Source of the DNA: Archangium lipolyticum
GTDB lineage: Bacteria > Myxococcota > Myxococcia > Myxococcales > Myxococcaceae
Length of the DNA: 64,000 bases
Assembly (NCBI RefSeq): GCF_024623785.1
Contig: NZ_JANKBZ010000004.1
Span: forward strand, 248,001-312,000
Direction: 5' to 3'
Below are positions 62,235-64,000 of the stretch, piece by piece (within the stretch, counting starts at the first letter, position 1; each line of letters opens with the position of its first letter). The position numbers were made by a program, and so were the translations under genes. The notes beneath the pieces are model-generated. The model did not search any database and was not told the DNA's origin. It was given only the letters and a program-made list of their open reading frames with translations.

Positions 62235-62867
62235 ATGACTGGCGCTTCCTTCTCCCTTCAGCCTCGCCTTGCCCTTGCCGTCCTGCTGACCGCGTGCGTG
62301 GCCTTGGGTGGTACAGGGTGTGCCACCACCTCACGAGCTACCACCTCCGCACTTCCCGCGCCCGAGCCCGTGGCCCAGCCCACCTCGGCCCCCGCGCCCG
62401 AACCAGCTCCGGCTCCGGCTCCGGCCCCCACCAAGGCGGAGCGCCCGAAGGCCGTGGCGAAGCGCTCCACCCCCAAGGCCGCCGCCGCGCCGGCTCCAGA
62501 GGTGAGGACGTCCGTCGCGGCGAGGACGCTCGAGCCCAGGCGGCCCCAGCCGGAAGGGTTCGGCGCCGCGCCGTCCGAGCCCGTTCCGTTCGAGCCCTCG
62601 GCCATGACGCGCCCGCAGCGGGTCAGCGGCAGGGAGCCCCGGCTCACCGAGGAGGCCCGCGCCGCGCGTGTGCGAGGCACCGCGCTGGTGCGCTGCGTGG
62701 TGACGCGCGAGGGACAGGTGAAGGGCTGCAAGATGCTCAATGGCCTGCCCTACATGGATCAGGAGCTGCTCGAGACGGTGTCCACCTGGCGCGTCACGCC
62801 CGTCACCCAGCAGGGCAGGCCGGTGGACGTGGAGTACACCTTCGTCGTGCGCATCCCCGCGAGTTGA
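62235..62867 (+). CDS. lipoprotein-type TonB-domain protein
   Basis: A 210-residue protein with a lipoprotein-like signal (hydrophobic run ending GGTGC). A Pro/Ala-rich linker with PAP repeats (coded by CCGGCT-type repeats near 62410-62430) is followed by a C-terminal TonB-like domain of about 80 residues: PRLTEEARAARVRGTALVRCVVTREGQVKGCKMLNGLPYMDQELLETVSTWRVTPVTQQGRPVDVEYTFVVRI. Classical TonB has an inner-membrane anchor; this one is predicted to be lipid-anchored, so coupling to ExbB/ExbD is doubtful, and it may be a partner of outer-membrane receptors or a separate use of the domain. No exbB/exbD genes lie nearby. Confidence 0.78.
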   Translation: MTGASFSLQPRLALAVLLTACVALGGTGCATTSRATTSALPAPEPVAQPTSAPAPEPAPAPAPAPTKAERPKAVAKRSTPKAAAAPAPEVRTSVAARTLEPRRPQPEGFGAAPSEPVPFEPSAMTRPQRVSGREPRLTEEARAARVRGTALVRCVVTREGQVKGCKMLNGLPYMDQELLETVSTWRVTPVTQQGRPVDVEYTFVVRIPAS

Positions 62868-62898
62868 GGCCAGGAGGGTCCGGCGTTAAACCCACCCC

Positions 62899-63957
62899 AT
62901 GCCCAAGGGTTCCGTCTTCGGTGGGAAGGCCCAAGGCCTCCGCCTCGAGCGCATGCGCGCCTCTCCCCGTTTCCTCGAGGGGATCTTCAAGAACACCGCG
63001 GGGGTGGGCCCCGGGCTCAAGCCTGGCACCGCGCTCTCGACGATGGGCGAGTTCCTCCTCGGAGGACAGAACCGGACGCCGCCCGGGCCGCTGCCGCTCG
63101 AGAGCCCGCTCGCGACGTGGGCCCGGCCGGCGGACACCGGGCTGCGCGCGACGTGGCTCGGGCACTCGACGGTGCTGCTGGAGCTCGACGGACTGCGCGT
63201 CCTCACGGACCCCGTCTGGGGCGAGCGCGTGTCACCCTCGTCCTTCGCCGGGCCGAAGCGCTTCCATCCGGTGCCGGTGACGCTCGCGCAGCTGCCGCCG
63301 CTGGACGCGGTCATCGTCTCGCACGACCACTACGACCACCTCGACTACCCCACCATCCTCGAGCTGGCGCGCACGGACGTGCCCTTCTACACGTCGCTCG
63401 GCGTGGGCGCGCACCTGGAGGCCTGGGGGGTGCCGCCGGAGCGGATCACCGAGCTGGACTGGTGGGAGTCCGCCACCCTCCCCCGCGGCGAGCTGCGCAT
63501 CACCGCCGCGCCGTCGCAGCACTTCTCCGGCCGGGGCATGGGAGACCGCAACCGCACGCTCTGGTCGTCATTCGTCGTCGAGAGCCCCCGGCACAAGGTC
63601 TTCTTCAGCGGCGACACGGGGCTCACGCCGGAGTACGGAGAAATCCGCCAGCGGCTCGGTCCGTTCGACCTGGTGATGCTGGAGGTCGGCGCGTACCACC
63701 CGGCCTGGGGCGACATCCACCTGGGGCCGGAGAACGCGCTGAAGGCGCTAGAGCTGCTCGGTGGCGGCGCGTTCCTGCCCGTGCACTGGGGCACGTTCAA
63801 CCTCGCCATCCACGCGTGGGATGATCCGGCGGAGACGCTCCTGCGGCTCGGACAGGAGCAGCGGGTGCGGCTGGTGATGCCGAAGCCGGGCATGCCCGTG
63901 GAGCCGTCGCGGGTAGAGGGCGTGGAGCCCTGGTGGAAGCTGAAGCTGGCGGCCTGA
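62899..63957 (+). CDS. MBL-fold metallohydrolase (NAPE-PLD/UlaG-like)
   Basis: A 352-residue protein. The metal-binding HxHxDH motif is SHDHYDHLD, preceded by ATWLGHSTVLLELDGLRVLTDPVWGERVSP and followed by GDTGLTPEYGEI and PVHWGTFNLAIH, as in the NAPE-PLD/UlaG branch of the metallo-beta-lactamase fold. Members hydrolyse phosphodiesters (for example N-acyl phosphatidylethanolamine) or lactones. The protein has no signal peptide, so it is cytoplasmic or loosely membrane-associated. It stands alone near the right edge. Confidence 0.88.
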   Translation: MPKGSVFGGKAQGLRLERMRASPRFLEGIFKNTAGVGPGLKPGTALSTMGEFLLGGQNRTPPGPLPLESPLATWARPADTGLRATWLGHSTVLLELDGLRVLTDPVWGERVSPSSFAGPKRFHPVPVTLAQLPPLDAVIVSHDHYDHLDYPTILELARTDVPFYTSLGVGAHLEAWGVPPERITELDWWESATLPRGELRITAAPSQHFSGRGMGDRNRTLWSSFVVESPRHKVFFSGDTGLTPEYGEIRQRLGPFDLVMLEVGAYHPAWGDIHLGPENALKALELLGGGAFLPVHWGTFNLAIHAWDDPAETLLRLGQEQRVRLVMPKPGMPVEPSRVEGVEPWWKLKLAA

Positions 63958-63966
63958 GCCCGGCCT

Positions 63967-64000
63967 TCAATCCGGAGGCAGCGGCTTGTACGTGCCGCCC
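63967..64000 (-). CDS. possible 3' end of a leftward gene (continues past the right edge)
   Basis: Read on the minus strand, the last bases end in GGC GGC ACG TAC AAG CCG CTG CCT CCG GAT TGA, coding GGTYKPLPPD then a stop at 63967. The codon choice (mostly G/C third base) fits the genome, but only 11 codons are visible, so this is weak. Without the rest nothing more can be said. Confidence 0.3.
   Translation of the reverse strand, partial: GGTYKPLPPD

Overview
The window is GC-rich, gene-dense DNA from a myxobacterium, most likely suborder Cystobacterineae (Archangium/Cystobacter/Myxococcus relatives). The basis is very high third-position GC, many exported lipoproteins, a MYXO-CTERM sorting tail, a SitA/SitI-type kin-discrimination pair (families known essentially only from myxobacteria) and a MoxR-vWA-beta-propeller ternary operon. 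No tRNA, rRNA, CRISPR array or intact insertion sequence was seen.

Layout. 1-4.2 kb: a leftward operon of MoxR ATPase, a bpX5-like protein, a degenerate vWA fused to a beta-propeller, and a bpX6-like protein cut by the window edge. 4.3-8.1 kb: an outer-membrane barrel, an esterase, a lower-GC secreted papain-fold protein overlapping its probable immunity gene, and a MATE transporter. 8.2-12.3 kb: a propeller lipoprotein divergent from a copper-radical (galactose/glyoxal) oxidase. 12.4-18.4 kb: an Hsp70 divergent from atpH and atpA, the last two separated by a PAS histidine kinase. 18.4-23.3 kb: a lipoprotein operon, a HAD hydrolase, a structured gene-free stretch of about 500 bp, a TetR gene coupled to a Coq4-like gene, and an OmpA protein. 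23.4-27.5 kb: the SitA/SitI-like pair, a barrel, a MobA-like nucleotidyltransferase and a CBS protein. 27.6-33 kb: two tandem paralogous Hint-domain lipoproteins, each with its own terminator. 33.2-37.4 kb: an esterase lipoprotein followed by a FadL channel. 37.4-45 kb: a SEC-C protein, a methyltransferase carrying a lipoprotein signal, an LVIVD lipoprotein, and a tightly coupled four-gene exported operon (BNR MYXO-CTERM protein, lipoprotein, YVTN propeller lipoprotein, di-haem cytochrome c). 45-50 kb: small stress-type genes including two paralogous basic-tailed proteins sharing an RTYSF start. 50-64 kb: ornithine cyclodeaminase family, RsbRD-GAF-PAS histidine kinase, exported M20 dipeptidase, large membrane protein, Mpo1-like protein, Cys-rich exported proteins, thioesterase, membrane-fused metallophosphoesterase, lipoprotein TonB and an MBL-fold hydrolase.

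How the genes work together. Three loci look like conflict or kin-recognition systems: the bpX operon, the papain-fold/partner pair and the SitA/SitI pair. The Hint lipoproteins may be a fourth self-processing surface system. Housekeeping content is limited mainly to atpH, atpA and Hsp70. Much of the rest is cell-envelope decoration typical of a predatory, social bacterium. Five copies of a hairpin repeat sit right after stop codons and are the clearest dispersed non-coding element.
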